A program made the translations under genes and the position numbers. This document shows, piece after piece, positions 62,411 to 64,000 of a DNA stretch of 64,000 bases. The first letter of the stretch is position 1. The number at the start of each line of letters is the position of its first letter. A model generated the notes under the pieces. It did no database searches and was not told the DNA's origin. It saw only the letters and a program-made list of their open reading frames with translations. Source of the stretch: Pseudomonas rhizophila (GTDB lineage Bacteria > Pseudomonadota > Gammaproteobacteria > Pseudomonadales > Pseudomonadaceae); contig NZ_CP024081.1 in the NCBI RefSeq assembly GCF_003033885.1, forward strand, positions 620,999 through 684,998. Direction: 5' to 3'.

Positions 62411-63280
62411 ATGGCCCGAGTTCAGCCCCCAGCAGAACCTTCTGCTTCCAAGTTTCAAACTCAGCAACAGGATATCAATCGGAAAATCGATAGGCTGCGA
62501 GAGCGTGTGTCCGAACTCGAAGCATTCGATCTGAATTCTGTGCGTAGCGGCCTTACGCCTGAGGTACGTGGGCTGGAGGTCAGAATCAAAGACACTCTCG
62601 TACGGTGCTTCGGCGAGAACACGTCTACGTACAATGATTTGCAATCTGCGGCCTCTCTTGCCTTTTTCCCTCGTTTCAGAACCAACGGAGTGCCAACGGA
62701 CTACGTTGGACGTCTTGAAAAAAACATTAGAAGAGCTATCGAGCTTCTTCGGCAAGGACAGAAAACGTTAGCGGAAGACTTGGCTGACTATGAGCATGAA
62801 CATGAGACTAAGGTGGATGTGGGGGAAGTGATGGAAGGTTTATCGCGACGTGTATTTGTCGTTCATGGTCATGACGACGGCTCACGCGAGATGGTGGCGC
62901 GCTTCCTTGAAAAAGTAGGTTTCGAGGCCGTGATATTGCACGAGCAAGCTAACCAAGGTCGGACGGTTATTGAGAAGGTCGAAGCCCACGGAGATGTTGG
63001 ATTCGCGGTTGTACTGCTTACTCCTGATGATGAGGGATGTGTGAAAGGCGGAACGCTTCAATCACGGGCTCGCCAAAACGTCATCTTGGAGCTGGGGTAT
63101 TTCATCGGTCGTCTGGGGCGAGGAAAGGTCTGTGCACTTAAGCGAGGAAATTTAGAAATACCTAGCGATTATGCCGGTGTGGTGTATGAGTCATTGGACG
63201 GTAATTGGAAGCATGCCCTGGGCCGTGAGCTTGAAGAAGTCGGTCATGAAATAGATTGGAATAAGGTTATGCGGTCATAA
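62411..63280 (+). CDS. TIR-like nucleotide-binding protein, putative phage-defence effector
   Basis: A 289-residue protein with a coiled-coil start (about 15-40), a helical linker domain, and a C-terminal TIR-like domain (about 147-265) of the type found in CAP12/Pycsar effectors (PF10137-like). Seen: RRVFVVHGHDDGSREMV, FAVVLLTPDDEG and NVILELGYFIGRLGRGK with Glu227 at the catalytic position. Related TIRs degrade NAD+ after infection signals. AAGGAG lies before ATG 62411. No cyclase, kinase or Argonaute gene is next to it within the window, so it may act alone or with a gene to the right. Confidence 0.8.
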   Translation: MARVQPPAEPSASKFQTQQQDINRKIDRLRERVSELEAFDLNSVRSGLTPEVRGLEVRIKDTLVRCFGENTSTYNDLQSAASLAFFPRFRTNGVPTDYVGRLEKNIRRAIELLRQGQKTLAEDLADYEHEHETKVDVGEVMEGLSRRVFVVHGHDDGSREMVARFLEKVGFEAVILHEQANQGRTVIEKVEAHGDVGFAVVLLTPDDEGCVKGGTLQSRARQNVILELGYFIGRLGRGKVCALKRGNLEIPSDYAGVVYESLDGNWKHALGRELEEVGHEIDWNKVMRS

Positions 63281-63347
63281 GGTTTGTGCGAAATGCCACC
63301 CGCAGGTGAAGGGTAAGGCTAACACCATCCGACCACGGCGCCGAAGG

Positions 63348-63405
63348 CCGCCGGGGACCCTGAGGATATCGAGAGGATACGGGGCATGAAACCCGCGGGA
63401 TCTTG
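63348..63405 (-). repeat. ~50-bp repeat, copy A (inverted)
   Basis: Read on the minus strand it runs CCCGCGGGTTTCATGCCCCG ... CTCAGGGTCCCCGGCGG. The same elements occur on the plus strand in copies B (63607-63658) and C (63753-63799). Confidence 0.75.
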
Positions 63406-63523
63406 GTAGCAACAGAGATTGCAGCTTACTGAAATTTCAACGTTGAAATTGAAAGGATCCTGACGAAAGAAGGGGATCGTTACCACAACGGTAAAGGTGA
63501 GCCATTGTGTTGTTGATAGCGAA

Positions 63524-63577
63524 CGGTTGAACCCGGCCAACCTTGGGGATGCTGTCAACCACGTCAACCTGTCAACC
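63524..63577. repeat. Iteron-like cluster 1 (GGTTGA / GTCAACC)
   Basis: GGTTGA at 63525-63530, CCAACC at 63537-63542, and three GTCAACC words at 63554-63560, 63563-63569 and 63571-63577, spaced by 2 and 1 bases. They lie between copies A and B of the ~50-bp repeat. Confidence 0.65.
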
Positions 63578-63606
63578 GACGTAGAGAACTCAGTCGCTAA
63601 CAAGAT

Positions 63607-63658
63607 GCTGCGGGTTCTTTGCCCCGTACCCATTCGAAATGCCCAGGGTCCCCGGCGG
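63607..63658 (+). repeat. ~50-bp repeat, copy B
   Basis: GCTGCGGGTTCTTTGCCCCG then CAGGGTCCCCGGCGG (63644-63658), the latter identical over 15 bases to the inverted copy A. Confidence 0.75.
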
Positions 63659-63686
63659 AGCTACCAAGCGATAGGGCAAATGCTCA

Positions 63687-63722
63687 GGTGAACCACCAGT
63701 TCACCAGGTTCACCTGTTCACT
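63687..63722. repeat. Iteron-like cluster 2 (GGTGAAC / GTTCACC)
   Basis: GGTGAACC at 63687-63694, GTTCACC at 63699-63705, GGTTCACC at 63707-63714 and GTTCACT at 63716-63722. The words resemble the GGTGAACA iterons bound by the P4-family primase-helicase. Confidence 0.65.
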
Positions 63723-63752
63723 AAGCTGTGCACTTTTTCGCTAACACGATCA

Positions 63753-63799
63753 CGCGGGTTTCCTACCCCGTGTCTTAAAGAAACCTCAGGGTCCCCGGC
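63753..63799 (+). repeat. ~50-bp repeat, copy C
   Basis: ACGCGGGTTTCCTACCCCG then CTCAGGGTCCCCGGC, similar to copies A and B. Confidence 0.7.
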
Positions 63800-63881
63800 A
63801 ACATTTGAAACTGCTCCTGACGTTCGCTGGTGGCATTGATGTTTCCGGGGAGCGGGGGAATACGCATCCGTCTGAAAAGCA

Positions 63882-64000
63882 GTGTTACGAACGTTACTGG
63901 TGTAACGGTTGTCGATAACTGACTGTATTTATTGGATATTTTGGGCGTAACACAGTGTTTGAGCATGAGTTTTAGGAGTGTTACTAAGCCAACTGGTGTA
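63882..64000. repeat. Iteron-like cluster 3 (GTGTTAC / GTAACAC)
   Basis: GTGTTAC at 63882-63888, CGTTACT at 63892-63898, GGTGTAAC near 63899-63906, CGTAACAC near 63946-63953, GTGTTAC near 63979-63985 and GGTGTA at the window end. The cluster is cut by the window edge. Together 63281-64000 has no gene I would call. Confidence 0.55.

Overview
The window is chromosomal DNA of a fluorescent Pseudomonas, most likely of the P. fluorescens group. The reasons are GC-rich genes, many copies of the Pseudomonas REP repeat (core GTGGGAGCGAGC...GCTCGCGAT) between genes, and a gene order (purine ABC transporter, 8-oxoguanine deaminase, adenine deaminase, bauRAC) that recalls the PA0130-PA0148 region near the origin of P. 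aeruginosa. No tRNA, insertion sequence or CRISPR array was seen.

Layout. 1-3.9 kb: CueR copper module (copA-cueR operon and copZ, each behind a CueR-type promoter with a 19-bp spacer). 3.9-10 kb: two MFS exporters/importers, a quinone-reductase-like oxidoreductase with a divergent LysR regulator, and an ArsR-like regulator. 10-21.7 kb: purine uptake and catabolism (adenine deaminase, 2OG-Fe(II) oxygenase, BMP-family binding protein, 8-oxoguanine deaminase, two permeases, double ATPase), interrupted by a Ca2+/H+ antiporter, a MerR-SDR pair and a small membrane protein. 21.7-22.2 kb: a gene-free stretch with a cluster of DnaA-box 9-mers. 22.2-27.6 kb: YigZ, a TetR regulator and the beta-alanine catabolic genes bauR, bauA, bauC.

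27.6-28.8 kb: a complete-looking rRNA operon promoter and leader (three strong promoters, boxB-like hairpin, boxA) that runs directly into a tandem REPIN array, with no rRNA genes behind it. 29-38 kb: an acidic-sugar-type uptake and catabolism island (enolase-superfamily enzyme, five-gene peptide/nickel-type ABC transporter, KdgM-like porin, two divergent FadR-type regulators), flanked on both sides by the same roughly 135-bp tandem REPIN array in direct orientation.

38.6-45.4 kb: accessory region with a VOC protein, two unknown membrane proteins, a putative AbiE-like type IV toxin-antitoxin operon whose palindromic operator occurs at both ends of the operon, DUF4256, DUF488 and a methyltransferase. 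45.4-55.3 kb: an MFS transporter, then a seven-gene catabolic operon (argininosuccinate-lyase-like C-N lyase, amino-acid ABC transporter, two PuuE-like deacetylases, MmgE/PrpD protein) with a divergent LysR regulator. Its gene content suggests breakdown of an aminopolycarboxylate or a similar N-substituted amino acid. 55.3-59.5 kb: small secreted proteins, lipoproteins and membrane proteins, one of them a 55-codon gene, and a frameshifted DUF6429 gene. 59.5-64 kb: Rof antiterminator, a colicin-E3-type pyocin with a candidate immunity gene, DUF6124, a TIR-like putative defence protein, and a gene-free end with three short iteron-like clusters separated by a roughly 50-bp repeat, probably the edge of a mobile element that continues beyond the window.
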